This document shows, one piece after another, positions 30,511 through 40,058 of a stretch of 64,000 nucleotides of DNA. The number at the start of each line of letters is the position of its first letter. The first letter of the stretch is position 1. Source of the DNA: Thermomonas haemolytica (lineage in GTDB: Bacteria > Pseudomonadota > Gammaproteobacteria > Xanthomonadales > Xanthomonadaceae); NCBI RefSeq assembly GCF_004346265.1, contig NZ_SMAP01000001.1:434001-498000 (forward strand), in the 5' to 3' direction. Under the pieces are notes generated by a model that was given only the letters and a program-made list of their open reading frames with translations, did no database searches and was not told where the DNA came from. Made by a program: the position numbers and the translations under genes.

Positions 30511-31236
30511 TTAACCGCCCGGCGGCATGTCCCAACACATTTTCGACACGGGAAGCATGGGCTCGATGCAATTGAGCGCTTTCGCCACCTCGACAAAGTG
30601 CGCATCCCGATCCTGGAAATCGTAGCGGGCCACTTTGCTCAGCGTGTTCGTTATTTCGCACTCACTGTCAACGACACCCCGGATGAGCCCCCTGCGATTA
30701 AAAAGGTAGGACGCGGCGCGCGCGATGATGCCCTCCATTTTCCTGATGCGTACCGGATCCACAGGCCCCGACCCTTCAGGAACCAGGTAAAGCACACGCA
30801 ATGACTTGAGGAATCGTTCAGCAGCATCGAACCGTCCCTCATCATTGATAGGCTCGCCGAGGCTGCCTAGTCCCTGATCATTTGGTGCAGCCTTCAATTC
30901 GTGGACTCTATCCACAGTGAACTGATTCCTGATGTGGGTCATGGTTCTTTTCGCCAAAGAGCTTGCGCCTTTGGTACTGATGCCCACATGCACGAACCGC
31001 CATCCCGAGCCTCCGGGCCTTTTGGCCAGCCAAATGTAAACACCCTTTCGATCGAGCGGATCCCCGCCTGCCTTGAGCCAGTGCGCATACTCGATCCTGC
31101 CGCTCTTCGATTTTCTAGCGACAAATGGAGAATCCACAGGCGACCAATATCGCCATTTACCACAAGCCAAATTTTCCTCCACCACGGCCGGCAGCTCGAA
31201 GCCCCCTTGGACCAGACCCCTCATCAATACCCTCAT
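30511..31236 (-). CDS. GIY-YIG-like nuclease candidate, coupled to WYL regulator
   Basis: This 241-residue protein without signal or membrane segments has a central part that reads as a diverged GIY-YIG fold. It has KGVYIW (Gly65-Val66-Tyr67) for the first motif and FVHVGIS (about 81-87) for the second. Arg97 and His101 follow in LAKRTMTHIR, and a later Glu168 in RIRKMEGIIARAA has Asn180 12 residues on. This spacing fits the catalytic Arg/Glu/Asn of the family. About 60 residues with FVARKSKSGRIEYAHWLKAGG precede it. The ATG at 31236 overlaps the WYL gene stop by 4 bp (ATGA), so the two are one operon. The assignment is by motif reading only; a non-catalytic relative is possible. The role may be defence or mobile-element related, from context. 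Confidence 0.55.
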   Translation of the reverse strand: MRVLMRGLVQGGFELPAVVEENLACGKWRYWSPVDSPFVARKSKSGRIEYAHWLKAGGDPLDRKGVYIWLAKRPGGSGWRFVHVGISTKGASSLAKRTMTHIRNQFTVDRVHELKAAPNDQGLGSLGEPINDEGRFDAAERFLKSLRVLYLVPEGSGPVDPVRIRKMEGIIARAASYLFNRRGLIRGVVDSECEITNTLSKVARYDFQDRDAHFVEVAKALNCIEPMLPVSKMCWDMPPGG

Positions 31237-32231
31237 ACTGAATAGACTCCGACCATCGCTATTACTTCGTCCCTGAAGGTTTCGCGAAGCCGCTTCGGAT
31301 GGATGACCTCCACCATGGAACCGAAGCCTAAAAGCCACCAACGCAACGTTTCGTCATCCTCTACCGTTGCCCTCACCTCAACCCGCCCATCCTTCAGATC
31401 GAGGATCGCCTGATCTGCGGCCAAAGGCGTTTCCCGCAAGTGTTCCGCCGCATCAGGATCAAAACGTGCGACCAGCATGATTCGACCTCTACCCCGGTAT
31501 TTGGACCCTGCGGCTTTTGCATAGGCCTGGAAGTCGAATCCCTGCGGCTGCTTCGCAGGAAGGCCCAATTCTTTCACTGACGACAGGCGATGCAGTGCCA
31601 GCTGCAGAACATCGTCGTAATCAAACGTTGTGCAAACGAGATACAGAATCACCCCCCGCACCATCAAACCAAGAGGGTGTATCAGGAACTCCTTTGCCTC
31701 CTTGCTGCCTTTCGTCCGGTATCGTGCACTGAAGCAGCGCCGATGGGACAGTGCCGATTGCACGGCCACCAGGGTGCCAACCGGAATCTTGGGCGGCATC
31801 AGCGCAAGCCCCTGCGGAATCACGACCGTCCTAGCGGGCCAGTCCTTCCAGCCCGAATGCGCCAACGCCTGCTCCGCCGCATCAAATATCGGGGCGATCT
31901 CCTTCCCCAATGCCTCCGGCAGCAGTGCGCGCAGGTGCGCACGGGCCAATAGCAATACCACGGACTGCGATGGCAACAATCGCGGCAGGGCCATGAGGCC
32001 CGAGCCCCTCGACCACGACCAGCCATATGGCCTGGACCGGTCATCCAACAACAACGGAAACCGCGCGGAAAGTGCATGCAGGTCACGCTCGATCGTGCGC
32101 CGAGACACTTCAAAGCCCTCCACGAGCAGCCTCGACTCCAGCTCGGCAGTCGTCATCTTGAGCGGACTGCGCGGGATGGCCTGTAGCAATGCGATGTATC
32201 TAGCAGCAGTCAGACCAGCCGCTTTTGACAT
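31233..32231 (-). CDS. WYL-domain helix-turn-helix transcriptional regulator
   Basis: This 332-residue protein has an N-terminal winged-helix of the DeoR/YafY type (about residues 8-70: TTAELESRLLVEGFEVSRRTIERDLHAL), a linker, and a WYL domain (about 145-245). A C-terminal WCX-like extension ends in GFGSMVEVIHPKRLRETF. The WYL core reads RYRTKGSKEAKEFLIHPLGLMVRGVILYLVCT, with the usual W-Y-L positions replaced. AGGAGG lies 4 nt before the ATG. Two similar palindromes lie just upstream (32268-32286 and 32313-32330), probable autoregulatory sites. WYL regulators often sense nucleic acid or nucleotides and control defence or DNA-damage genes. Here the regulated partner is likely the coupled GIY-YIG-like gene. 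Confidence 0.85.
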   Translation of the reverse strand: MSKAAGLTAARYIALLQAIPRSPLKMTTAELESRLLVEGFEVSRRTIERDLHALSARFPLLLDDRSRPYGWSWSRGSGLMALPRLLPSQSVVLLLARAHLRALLPEALGKEIAPIFDAAEQALAHSGWKDWPARTVVIPQGLALMPPKIPVGTLVAVQSALSHRRCFSARYRTKGSKEAKEFLIHPLGLMVRGVILYLVCTTFDYDDVLQLALHRLSSVKELGLPAKQPQGFDFQAYAKAAGSKYRGRGRIMLVARFDPDAAEHLRETPLAADQAILDLKDGRVEVRATVEDDETLRWWLLGFGSMVEVIHPKRLRETFRDEVIAMVGVYSV

Positions 32232-32267
32232 GAGCCCTCCTCATAACTTCCCCAGGATACATCTGCG

Positions 32268-32286
32268 TCCGACAAGGAGTGTCGGA
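32268..32286. promoter_or_regulatory. Operator-like palindrome 1 upstream of the WYL gene
   Basis: TCCGACA-aggag-TGTCGGA is a perfect 7-bp inverted repeat with a 5-nt centre, 37 bp upstream of the WYL start codon. It lies just upstream of a -10-like TATCCT (minus strand, 32259-32254), so binding there could repress the operon. Confidence 0.5.
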
Positions 32287-32312
32287 TGGATGTAGATCAT
32301 TGGAGCGGTGAT

Positions 32313-32330
32313 TCTGACAGGAGTGACGGA
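32313..32330. promoter_or_regulatory. Operator-like palindrome 2 upstream of the WYL gene
   Basis: TCTGACA-ggag-TGACGGA is a second, slightly diverged copy of the site at 32268 in the same orientation, with its start 45 bp further upstream. Both share GGAGTG in the centre and are followed by TG. Two copies at near-integral helical spacing suggest a cooperative regulator site. Confidence 0.45.
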
Positions 32331-32413
32331 TGCGCACCAATAAAATACAGCCTTCCGCATCAATCAGAACGCTTTTACTTTTGGCTCGCAGGCATGACAT
32401 CCAAACACTATGG

Positions 32414-32686
32414 CTACTCCGGATTTAGCTTCACCTTTGTGGCGGACACGATGGCATCGACCAGCTTGCAGGCCCGTCCGCAGGCCTTGCGGCGCTCGCG
32501 GTAAGCCGAGCCGGCGAGCGTCGCATCGTAGCGCTCGCCATGCGCGTTGCGCCGAAGCTCGCGCGCCACCGTCGAGGGGGAACGACCCAGCATCCGGGCG
32601 ATCGCCACCCCGGCGCTCCCTCGGAGCGTCTCAGCCATGATCAGGCCGCGCTCCTCGGCTGACAGGTGTGTGTATGTTCGTGCCAT
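32414..32686 (-). pseudogene. Truncated IS30-family transposase (N-terminal HTH only)
   Basis: The 90-residue reading frame starts TYTHLSAEERGLIMAETLRG and continues with the helix-turn-helix VAIARMLGRSPSTVARELRRN, diagnostic of IS30 transposases (full length normally over 300 residues). Homology appears to run to about residue 78 (RACKLVDA). The last residues (VSATKVKLNPE) are probably read into unrelated DNA at the deletion point. The DDE catalytic domain is absent. Confidence 0.8.
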
Positions 32687-32735
32687 GCCTGAACCCTACG
32701 TGTTAGGCGTTGCACTTGGAATTTGAGACTAGCAC
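32414..32735 (-). mobile_element. IS30-family insertion sequence remnant
   Basis: Only the 5' end of an IS30-type element remains: the first part of the transposase gene plus upstream sequence with gttgcacttggaatttga (32709-32726), which looks like the terminal inverted repeat region. The other end and most of the transposase are missing, so the element cannot move by itself. Exact boundaries are approximate. Confidence 0.6.
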
Positions 32736-32824
32736 TTTGACCCAAGGCGGCAAATGCAGACGAGCACAGGACGCAATCATTTCAGTGCAATGTTGAGCGA
32801 ATTCATTTAAGCCAAGCCAAAACC

Positions 32825-33511
32825 ATGACCCCCAAGCCCGAAGACCACCTGCTTGCTTGCCATCGAGTCACGATGCCACTCATTTACGCCACACCACTGC
32901 CACCACGAGTCGCCATCTATGAATTGCCAGCGGCTTCACCCGGCGAGACCGTGCCGCATGTCTACAGAATCCTTGATGTAGCAAAGAGCGATTTCAAGGA
33001 TGTTTGCGCAACGCTCCGCGCTGACGGAAACCAAGAAGAGTATGCCACCACCATCCTGCTTTTGAAATTTGCCTTGAATGGTTCGGATGCGCCCCATCTC
33101 CCATCGCACACATTTTGGTTGCGACGTACTCGCCACGTCTACAACGAGCTACGCGCACTTCGGATGCTACTGGTAGACCCAATTGCGGCAAAGACCTGGC
33201 CCTGCATTGACACGATGGATCACTTGGCTGCCCTGTCGGTGGGAAGTGAACTTTGCATACTCGAAGCCAAAGGCCCCGAGCTTATTCCGGCCATGGATGA
33301 GCTCAAGCGCAAGCTGAACAGCCAACGCCCAGCCCACTCCTTGCTTCTACAAGTTCGATATCCGCCAGATCAAAACCCAATAACTGCCATGGAACGCACA
33401 AAAAATTGGGTTGAATCGCGCACAACGCTCGAAGGCAAGGCCATTTTTCTGTTATCGACAATGCCGAGCCAATCGCTCCAATATGAACTTATCGCGATGA
33501 CGATCCGATGA
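32825..33511 (+). CDS. Hypothetical protein, low-GC, upstream of dnaE
   Basis: This 228-residue soluble protein matches no family I recognise. It has no signal peptide or membrane helix. Patches such as PHVYRILDVAKSDFKDVCATLR and TFWLRRTRHVYNELRALRMLL suggest a mixed alpha/beta fold; the only Cys residues are scattered. Codon use is clearly more AT-rich than in the core genes on both sides, which supports recent transfer. Its TGA overlaps an ATG in the frame of dnaE (33508), but that is probably chance because conserved DnaE sequence begins 56 codons later. No partner in the same orientation is present. Confidence 0.65.
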   Translation: MTPKPEDHLLACHRVTMPLIYATPLPPRVAIYELPAASPGETVPHVYRILDVAKSDFKDVCATLRADGNQEEYATTILLLKFALNGSDAPHLPSHTFWLRRTRHVYNELRALRMLLVDPIAAKTWPCIDTMDHLAALSVGSELCILEAKGPELIPAMDELKRKLNSQRPAHSLLLQVRYPPDQNPITAMERTKNWVESRTTLEGKAIFLLSTMPSQSLQYELIAMTIR

Positions 33512-33675
33512 CGCAACCTTTCAACGCGGAGGGAGTGACGCGCAACACGCGACTGGCAACCGGACAGGCCGAAGCCACTGGCCCGATTCCGGACGCCCTC
33601 GGCATGGCTCGCCTGTCAAGCCTTGCCCGCTCCGCCCCCGCGGCCTACCCTGCCGCTTCCATACGCGATGCCGCG

Positions 33676-36600
33676 ATGCCCGCACGCTTCGTCCACCTGC
33701 ACCTGCATACCGAGTTCTCGCTCGCGGATTCCACCATCCGCGTGCCCGAGAAGCCCGACTATGCGCGGCCGGAAAAGGCCGGCGACCGGCCCAACCTGCT
33801 GAGCCGGGCGCTGGAGCTGCGGCTGCCGGCATTGGCCGTCACCGACCGCAACAACCTGTTCGCGCTGGTGAAGTTCTACAAGGCGGCCGAAAGCGTGGGC
33901 ATCAAGCCGATCGCCGGGGCCGACGTGCTGGTGGCCGACGGCGGCGATGCGCCCTCGCTGCTCACCCTGCTCTGCCGCGACCGCAGCGGCTACCTGAGCC
34001 TGTCGCGCCTGCTCAGCCGCGCCTGGCTGGAGGGCCAGCGCGGCGACTGCGTGGCGATCGAGCCGGAGTGGCTGCGCGACGACCACGCCGGGCTGTTCGC
34101 CATCGCTGGCCGCCAGAGCCTGGCCGGGCGGCTGGCGACGGGCGGCCGCCACGACCTCGCCGAGGCCCAGCTGGCGGCGCTGCGGCAGGTGTTCGGCGAG
34201 GACCTGCACCTGGAACTGACCCGCACCGGCCGCGACGGCGAGGAGGTGTTCAACCGCTTCGCCCTGCACGCCGCCGGCAAGCTCGGGCTGCCGGTGGTGG
34301 CCAGCAATGACGTGCGCTTCCTCGATGCCGCCGGCTTCGAGGCGCACGAGGCGCGCGTGTGCATCGCCAGCGGCCGCACCCTGGACGACCCGCGGCGTCC
34401 GCGCGAGTACAGCCGCGAGCAGTACCTGAAATCGGCCGAGGAGATGGCCGCGCTGTTCGTGGACGTGCCCGACGCGCTGGACAACACGGTGGCACTGGCC
34501 CAGCGCTGCAATCTCGAACTACGGCTGGGCACCTACTTCCTGCCCGCCTATCCGGTGCCGTCCGACGAGACCCTGGACAGCTGGATCCGCAAGCAGGCGC
34601 GCGAAGGCCTGGAAGCGCGCCTGCAGAAGAATCCGCTGGCGCCTGGCAAGACCCGCGCGGACTACGAGGCGCGGCTGGAATTCGAGCTGGACACCATCTG
34701 CAAGATGGGCTTCCCCGGCTACTTCCTGATCGTGGCCGACTTCATCCAGTGGGGTAAGCAGCAAGGCATCCCGATCGGTCCCGGCCGCGGTTCCGGCGCC
34801 GGCTCGCTGGTGGCCTGGGCGCTGCAGATCACCGACCTCGACCCGCTGCCGTACAACCTGCTGTTCGAACGCTTCCTCAACCCGGAACGCGTGTCGATGC
34901 CGGACTTCGACATCGACTTCTGCATGGACCGCCGCGACGAAGTGATCGAGTACGTCGCCCGCAAGTACGGCCGCGACCGCGTCAGCCAGATCATCACCTA
35001 CGGCACCATGGCCGCGAAGGCCGTGCTGCGCGATGCCGGACGGGCGCTGGGCTTCGGCTACGGCATGGTGGACGGCATCGCAAAGCTGATCCCCAACATC
35101 CTCGGCATCACTCTCAAGGACGCGCTGGGACGCGGCAAGGGCGGGATGGACGGCGAGATGGCCTCGCCGGAGCTGATCCAGCGCTACCAGGCCGAGGACG
35201 ACGTGCGCGATCTCGTCGATCTGGCCCTGCAGCTGGAGGACCTCACCCGCAACGCCGGCAAGCACGCGGGCGGCGTGGTGATCGCGCCGTCGCCGCTGTC
35301 CGACTTCTGCCCGCTGTTCGCCGAACACGACCACGGCACGCTGGGCAAGAACCCGGTGACGCAGTTCGACAAGGACGACGTCGAGGCGGTGGGCCTGGTG
35401 AAGTTCGACTTCCTCGGCCTGCGCACGCTGACCATCATCGACTGGGCGGTGAAGGCGATCAACGCGCGGCGCGCGCGCGAGGGCGCCGAGCCGATCGACA
35501 TTTCCGCGATCCCGCTGGACGACGCCAGCGTCTATCGCGACATCTTCGCCAACGGCAACACCGGCTCGGTGTTCCAGTTCGAATCCGCCGGCATGCGGCG
35601 CGCGCTGAAGGACGCGAAACCCGACCGCTTCGAGGACCTGATCGCGCTGAATGCGCTCTACCGCCCCGGCCCGATGGAGATGATCCCCTCGTTCGTGGCG
35701 CGCAAGCACGGCCTGGAGGAGTTCGACTACCCCGACCCGCGCACCAAGGCCATGCTCCAGGAGACCTACGGCATCATGGTCTACCAGGAGCAGGTCATGC
35801 AGATGGCGCAGATCGTCGGCGGCTACTCGCTGGGCGGCGCCGACCTGCTGCGCCGCGCGATGGGCAAGAAGATCCCGGCCGAGATGGCCAAGCACCGCGA
35901 GATGTTCCGCGAGGGCGCGGCGAAGAACGGGGTCGATGCCGCCAAGGCCGACGAGATCTTCGACCTGATGGAGAAGTTCGCCGGCTACGGCTTCAACAAG
36001 TCGCATGCCGCCGCGTACTCGCTGGTGGCCTACCAGACCGCCTGGCTGAAGAAGCATTATCCGGCCGAGTTCATGGCGGCCACCCTGTCCTCGGACATGG
36101 ACAAGACCGAGAAGGTGGTGGGCTTCCTCGACGAGGCGCGCGGCCTGGGCCTGACCGTGCTGCCGCCGGACGTGAACCATTCCGGCTTCATGTTCGTCGC
36201 CACCGATCCGCGCACCATCCGCTACGGCCTCGGCGCGGTGAAGGGCGTCGGCCAGGGCGTGTGCGAGGCGATCGTGGCCGCGCGCGAGGACGGCGGCGTA
36301 TTCCGCGACCTGCTCGACTTCTGCCAGCGCGTGTCCGCCGCCGGCCTGAACAAGCGCACGCTGGAGGCGCTGATCCACGCCGGCGCGATGGATGCGCTGG
36401 CGGTCAACCGCGCCTCGCTGATGCTGCAGCTGCCGGAGGCACTGAAGGCCACCGAGCAGATGGCGAAGAACCGCGAGGCCGGCATGTTCGACATGTTCGG
36501 CGGCGGTGGCGGTGGCAGCGAAATCCGGGTGGAGTTGCCGGAAACCACCGAGTGGCCGCTGGCGCAGCGGCTGCAGGGCGAACGCGACACGCTGGGCTTC

Positions 36601-37248
36601 TACCTCAGCGGCCACCCGATGGACCCGTACCGCGAGGACGTGCAGAAGCTGGTCGGGCACGACCTGTCGATGCTGGAGGCGCTCTGGGACGCCGGCTCCC
36701 GCGGCAATCGCCCGCAGGAAGGGCGCAGCTGGCGGCCGATGGTGCAGACGGTAGTAGCCGGCCAGGTCGTCGGCATGCGCAAGCGCGGCGATTCCCAGGC
36801 CTTCGTGCAGCTGGAGGACGGGCGCGGACGCATCGAATGCGGCTTCTTCGGCGAGCAGTGGACCCAGTTCGCACCGCTGCTCACCCGCGACCGCATCCTG
36901 GTGGTGGAAGGCGGCCTGCGCGAGGACGAATTCAACGGCGGCTTCTCGCTGCGCGCCACCCGCTGCTGGGACTTCGCGCAGATCTGCCAGCAACAGGCGC
37001 AGCGCATCGCCATCCGTTTGGACCTGCGCGTGGCGGAGGCACTGCCGCGACTGGAGGATGTGCTGACGCGGCATGCCGGGCCGACTCCAGTGCTGCTGGA
37101 GGCCACCACCGCGGCCGGCGTCGGCCGCCTGCTGCTCAATGGCGGGCGCGGCCTGCGGCTGGAACCGGACCTGCCCGGCCTGCTGCGCAGCCTGCCCGGG
37201 GTGAGCGCGGTCAACGTGCAGCTGGCGCGGCCCTGGGCGAGCGCCTGA
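33676..37248 (+). CDS. dnaE: DNA polymerase III alpha subunit
   Basis: DnaE is the replicative polymerase catalytic subunit. The 1190-residue protein begins [15 protein letters not shown], the PHP domain (about residues 3-270). The palm region contains [16 protein letters not shown] and the catalytic [15 protein letters not shown]. Next come the finger segments ([20 protein letters not shown]), a helix-hairpin-helix region near [11 protein letters not shown] and a C-terminal OB fold ([24 protein letters not shown]). The ATG at 33676 gives the N-terminus typical of the family. The frame is open to 33508, but those 56 residues have no DnaE character. dnaE-accA order is conserved. Confidence 0.95.
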   Translation: MPARFVHLHLHTEFSLADSTIRVPEKPDYARPEKAGDRPNLLSRALELRLPALAVTDRNNLFALVKFYKAAESVGIKPIAGADVLVADGGDAPSLLTLLCRDRSGYLSLSRLLSRAWLEGQRGDCVAIEPEWLRDDHAGLFAIAGRQSLAGRLATGGRHDLAEAQLAALRQVFGEDLHLELTRTGRDGEEVFNRFALHAAGKLGLPVVASNDVRFLDAAGFEAHEARVCIASGRTLDDPRRPREYSREQYLKSAEEMAALFVDVPDALDNTVALAQRCNLELRLGTYFLPAYPVPSDETLDSWIRKQAREGLEARLQKNPLAPGKTRADYEARLEFELDTICKMGFPGYFLIVADFIQWGKQQGIPIGPGRGSGAGSLVAWALQITDLDPLPYNLLFERFLNPERVSMPDFDIDFCMDRRDEVIEYVARKYGRDRVSQIITYGTMAAKAVLRDAGRALGFGYGMVDGIAKLIPNILGITLKDALGRGKGGMDGEMASPELIQRYQAEDDVRDLVDLALQLEDLTRNAGKHAGGVVIAPSPLSDFCPLFAEHDHGTLGKNPVTQFDKDDVEAVGLVKFDFLGLRTLTIIDWAVKAINARRAREGAEPIDISAIPLDDASVYRDIFANGNTGSVFQFESAGMRRALKDAKPDRFEDLIALNALYRPGPMEMIPSFVARKHGLEEFDYPDPRTKAMLQETYGIMVYQEQVMQMAQIVGGYSLGGADLLRRAMGKKIPAEMAKHREMFREGAAKNGVDAAKADEIFDLMEKFAGYGFNKSHAAAYSLVAYQTAWLKKHYPAEFMAATLSSDMDKTEKVVGFLDEARGLGLTVLPPDVNHSGFMFVATDPRTIRYGLGAVKGVGQGVCEAIVAAREDGGVFRDLLDFCQRVSAAGLNKRTLEALIHAGAMDALAVNRASLMLQLPEALKATEQMAKNREAGMFDMFGGGGGGSEIRVELPETTEWPLAQRLQGERDTLGFYLSGHPMDPYREDVQKLVGHDLSMLEALWDAGSRGNRPQEGRSWRPMVQTVVAGQVVGMRKRGDSQAFVQLEDGRGRIECGFFGEQWTQFAPLLTRDRILVVEGGLREDEFNGGFSLRATRCWDFAQICQQQAQRIAIRLDLRVAEALPRLEDVLTRHAGPTPVLLEATTAAGVGRLLLNGGRGLRLEPDLPGLLRSLPGVSAVNVQLARPWASA

Positions 37249-37287
37249 GCCCCCACCGTCCGCCTCGGTACGGCGCCCCGGCTGCGC

Positions 37288-37293
37288 TAAACT
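37288..37293 (+). promoter_or_regulatory. -10-like element of accA
   Basis: TAAACT ends 7 bp before the accA ATG, with the same tandem layout as upstream of xseB. If used, transcription would start at the start codon, giving a leaderless mRNA. No strong -35 is visible. Confidence 0.35.
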
Positions 37294-37300
37294 TGGTCGG

Positions 37301-38266
37301 ATGAACCCGAACTACCTCGACTTCGAGCAGCCGATCGCCGACCTGGAAGCCAAGATCCAGGAGTTGCGGCAGGCCAGCACCGGCCCGGCGCTCAACATCG
37401 ACGCCGAAGTGCGCGCCCTGCAGGAAAAGCTGCGCAAGCGCACCGCGACGATCTTCCGCGACCTCACCCCGTGGCAGGTCTCGCAGCTGGCGCGCCACCC
37501 GCAGCGGCCGTACACGCTGGACTACCTGAAGGTGATCTGCGAGGAGTTCCAGGAACTGGCCGGCGACCGCGCGTTCGCGGACGATCCCGCCATCGTCGGC
37601 GGCCTGGCCCGCATCGACGGCCGCGCGGTGGTGGTCGTCGGGCACGAGAAGGGCCGCGATACCAAGTCCAAGGTCCGGCGCAACTTCGGCATGCCCAAGC
37701 CCGAGGGCTACCGCAAGGCGTTGCGTCTGTTCAAGCTGGCCGAGCGCTTCGGCCTGCCCATCTTCACCTTCATCGACACCCCCGGCGCGTGGCCGGGCAT
37801 CGACGCGGAGGAGCGCGGCCAGTCCGAGGCGATCGCCCGCAATCTGCTGGAGATGGCCGAACTGCGCGTACCGATCGTATGCACGGTGATCGGTGAAGGC
37901 GGTAGCGGCGGCGCGCTGGCGATCGGCGTCGGCGACCGCACCCTGATGCTGGAATACAGCACCTACTCGGTGATCAGCCCGGAAGGCTGCGCCTCGATCC
38001 TGTGGCGCGACGCGACCAAGGCCAAGGAGGCCGCCGAGCAGCTGGGCATGACCGCCAGGCGCCTGAAGGAGCTTGGCCTGATCGACAAGGTGGTACGCGA
38101 GCCGATCGGCGGCGCCCACCGCAATCCGGTGCAGATGGCCAGGCGCCTGAAGGCGGTCCTGCTGAACGAGCTGGACGCGCTGGACGCGGTGCCGATGGAG
38201 ACCCTGCTGGAAAACCGCTACCGCCGCCTGCGCGGCTACGGCGCCTACGAGATCCACGCCGCCTGA
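37301..38266 (+). CDS. accA: Acetyl-CoA carboxylase carboxyltransferase subunit alpha
   Basis: AccA with AccD transfers the carboxyl group to acetyl-CoA, starting fatty-acid synthesis. The 321-residue protein starts [19 protein letters not shown] and has [27 protein letters not shown]-type residues. It also has [20 protein letters not shown] and [15 protein letters not shown], the oxyanion region of the crotonase-like fold. It follows dnaE after 52 bp, as in E. coli. Confidence 0.97.
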   Translation: MNPNYLDFEQPIADLEAKIQELRQASTGPALNIDAEVRALQEKLRKRTATIFRDLTPWQVSQLARHPQRPYTLDYLKVICEEFQELAGDRAFADDPAIVGGLARIDGRAVVVVGHEKGRDTKSKVRRNFGMPKPEGYRKALRLFKLAERFGLPIFTFIDTPGAWPGIDAEERGQSEAIARNLLEMAELRVPIVCTVIGEGGSGGALAIGVGDRTLMLEYSTYSVISPEGCASILWRDATKAKEAAEQLGMTARRLKELGLIDKVVREPIGGAHRNPVQMARRLKAVLLNELDALDAVPMETLLENRYRRLRGYGAYEIHAA

Positions 38267-38413
38267 TTTCCAGGCCTGGTTCCCACTGATCCGCAGGGCC
38301 GACCTGCACGAACCGCATGCCTGTTGCCGCTGCGCGTCGCTGCGGATGCGCCGCGCCAGCTGCTTTTGCTAGATTCCCCGGGCCGGCAATCCGCCGGCAT
38401 CGGGGAGGAATCC

Positions 38414-38707
38414 ATGATCATCAAGCGTATCGACGTGCTGTCGGCCGGCAAGATCGCGGCCATCATCGCGGCCGCGTTCGGCCTGCTGGCCGGCGTGGTG
38501 TTTTTCCTGTTCGGCAGCCTGCTGGGCGCGCTGTTCGGCAATGCGTTCGGCCATGCCGGCGGCGGCGCGATGGCGGGCGGGTTCCTGGGCATCATCCTGC
38601 TGCCGATCCTGTACGGCATCTTCGGCTTCATCGGCGGCGTGATCCAGGCCTTCGTCTATAACATCGCCGCCGGGGTCGTCGGCGGCATCCGGATCGAAAC
38701 CGAGTAA
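38414..38707 (+). CDS. Small membrane protein, DUF3566-like
   Basis: This 97-residue protein has two long hydrophobic segments (about 14-45 and 52-85). The start IIKRIDVLSAGKIAAIIAA and the end YNIAAGVVGGIRIE resemble the DUF3566-type pattern, with a K-x-I-x-x-L-S start and a GGI-x-I-E end. GGAGG precedes the ATG at a good distance, and TAGATT about 40 bp upstream could be a -10. Function is unknown; it lies between accA and tilS. Confidence 0.75.
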   Translation: MIIKRIDVLSAGKIAAIIAAAFGLLAGVVFFLFGSLLGALFGNAFGHAGGGAMAGGFLGIILLPILYGIFGFIGGVIQAFVYNIAAGVVGGIRIETE

Positions 38708-38766
38708 CGCCCGCAGCCCCGCGCCCCGGCGCGGGCGCGGGGCCCTCGATGGAGCACCCGACCGCC

Positions 38767-40050
38767 ATGTCCCTGGCGCTGCCAGCCCCGCCCCGGGATG
38801 GCCCGCTGCTGGTGGGGTTCAGCGGCGGCATGGATTCGAGCGTGCTGCTGCATTGCCTGGCCACGACACCAGCGCTGCGCGCACGCGGCTTGCGCGCCCT
38901 GCACGTCCACCACGGCCTGCATCCCGAGGCCGATGCCTGGGCCGCGCATTGCCAGGTCGTCTGCGCCGGGCTCGGGGTGCCACTGCAAGTCGCGCGCGTG
39001 GAGGTGGACCCGGGCTCCGGCCTCGGCCGCGAAGGCGCGGCGCGCGCGGCCCGGCACGCGGCGTTCGCGCAGGCGCTGCAGGACGATGAGATCCTGGTGC
39101 TTGCCCACCATCAGGACGACCAGGCCGAAACCTTCCTGCTGCGCGCGCTGCGCGGCTCCGGAGTGGACGGCCTGGCGGCGATGCGTGCCTGGCGGCCCTA
39201 TGCGCGCGGCTGGCTGTGGCGTCCGCTGCTGGAGCTTCCGCGTACGGCGCTTGCGGCTCATGCGCAGCGCCATGCCCTGCGCTGGCTGGACGACCCCGCC
39301 AATGCCGATCCCAGCTTCGACCGCAATTTCCTGCGCCAGCAGGTGCTGCCGCTACTGCAGCGACGCTGGCCGCAGGCCGCCGCGAATCTCGCACGCAGCG
39401 CGGCCCTGGCGGCGCAGGCGACCGACCTGCTGGACACCGACGATACCGCGCTGCTGGCGGGCATGCGCCTGTCCGCAGACACCCTGGATGCTGCGACCCT
39501 GCGCGCACTGGCGCCGGCGCGGCGCGCGCGCGTGCTGCGCCACTGGATCGCCGCGCTCGGCCTGCCGCCGCTGCCGGGGCAGGCGGTGGCGCGGATCGAG
39601 CGCGAGCTGCTGGACGCCCCGCGCGACGCGAACCCGCGCATCGACTGGCACGGCGCACGCCTGCAACGCTGGCGCAACCAACTGCACGCCGGGCCACTGC
39701 GTGACCCGCTGCCATTGGGCTGGGAAACACTCTGGGACGGCTGCGCGCCGCTAGCCTTGCCAACCGGCGATGTGCTCGAACTGCACGGCCGCGCGGGCTT
39801 CGAGGCGCCGCTGCGCGTGCATGCCCGGCGCGGCGGCGAGCGCATCCGCCTGCCTGGGCGCGCGCATTCGCATGCGCTCAAGCATGTGCTGCAAGAAGCA
39901 GGCATCCCGCCTTGGCGACGCGAGCGCCTGCCGCTGCTGTCCGCCGCCGATGGCACCCTGCTGGCCGCCGGCGACGGCATCCTCGCGGCGCCACTGGCCA
40001 ACTGGCTGCAATCCCGTGGCGCGCGCCTGCGATGGGTAGAGCCGGGTTGA
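38767..40050 (+). CDS. tilS: tRNA(Ile)-lysidine synthetase
   Basis: TilS modifies C34 of tRNA-Ile(CAU) to lysidine so that AUA is read. The 427-residue protein has the PP-loop SGGMDSS at 19-25 and HHQDDQAETFLLRALRGSG (HHxDDQxET motif). Central and C-terminal RNA-binding domains follow, with the final GGERIRLPGRAHSHALKHVLQEAGIP. A start at 38749 (6 codons earlier) is also in frame; the ATG at 38767 has GGAG upstream and was preferred. The order accA-tilS is common in proteobacteria. Confidence 0.94.
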   Translation: MSLALPAPPRDGPLLVGFSGGMDSSVLLHCLATTPALRARGLRALHVHHGLHPEADAWAAHCQVVCAGLGVPLQVARVEVDPGSGLGREGAARAARHAAFAQALQDDEILVLAHHQDDQAETFLLRALRGSGVDGLAAMRAWRPYARGWLWRPLLELPRTALAAHAQRHALRWLDDPANADPSFDRNFLRQQVLPLLQRRWPQAAANLARSAALAAQATDLLDTDDTALLAGMRLSADTLDAATLRALAPARRARVLRHWIAALGLPPLPGQAVARIERELLDAPRDANPRIDWHGARLQRWRNQLHAGPLRDPLPLGWETLWDGCAPLALPTGDVLELHGRAGFEAPLRVHARRGGERIRLPGRAHSHALKHVLQEAGIPPWRRERLPLLSAADGTLLAAGDGILAAPLANWLQSRGARLRWVEPG

Positions 40051-40058
40051 ACCTGGCG

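Larger units (their letters stand above)
30447..33507. other. Accessory island splitting rnhB and dnaE
   Basis: This block of about 3 kb has visibly lower GC and more AT-rich codons than its flanks. It contains a WYL regulator, a GIY-YIG-like protein, a broken IS30 transposase and an unknown gene. Flanking genes rnhB and dnaE are neighbours in many relatives, so this looks like acquired DNA. No tRNA, integrase or clear direct repeat at the borders was found. The exact borders are inferred from gene ends. Confidence 0.7.

Noticed and set aside
32286-32504. Small plus-strand ORF of 72 codons near the IS30 remnant
   Set aside because: It overlaps the operator region and transposase remnant antisense; no start signal or conserved sequence.
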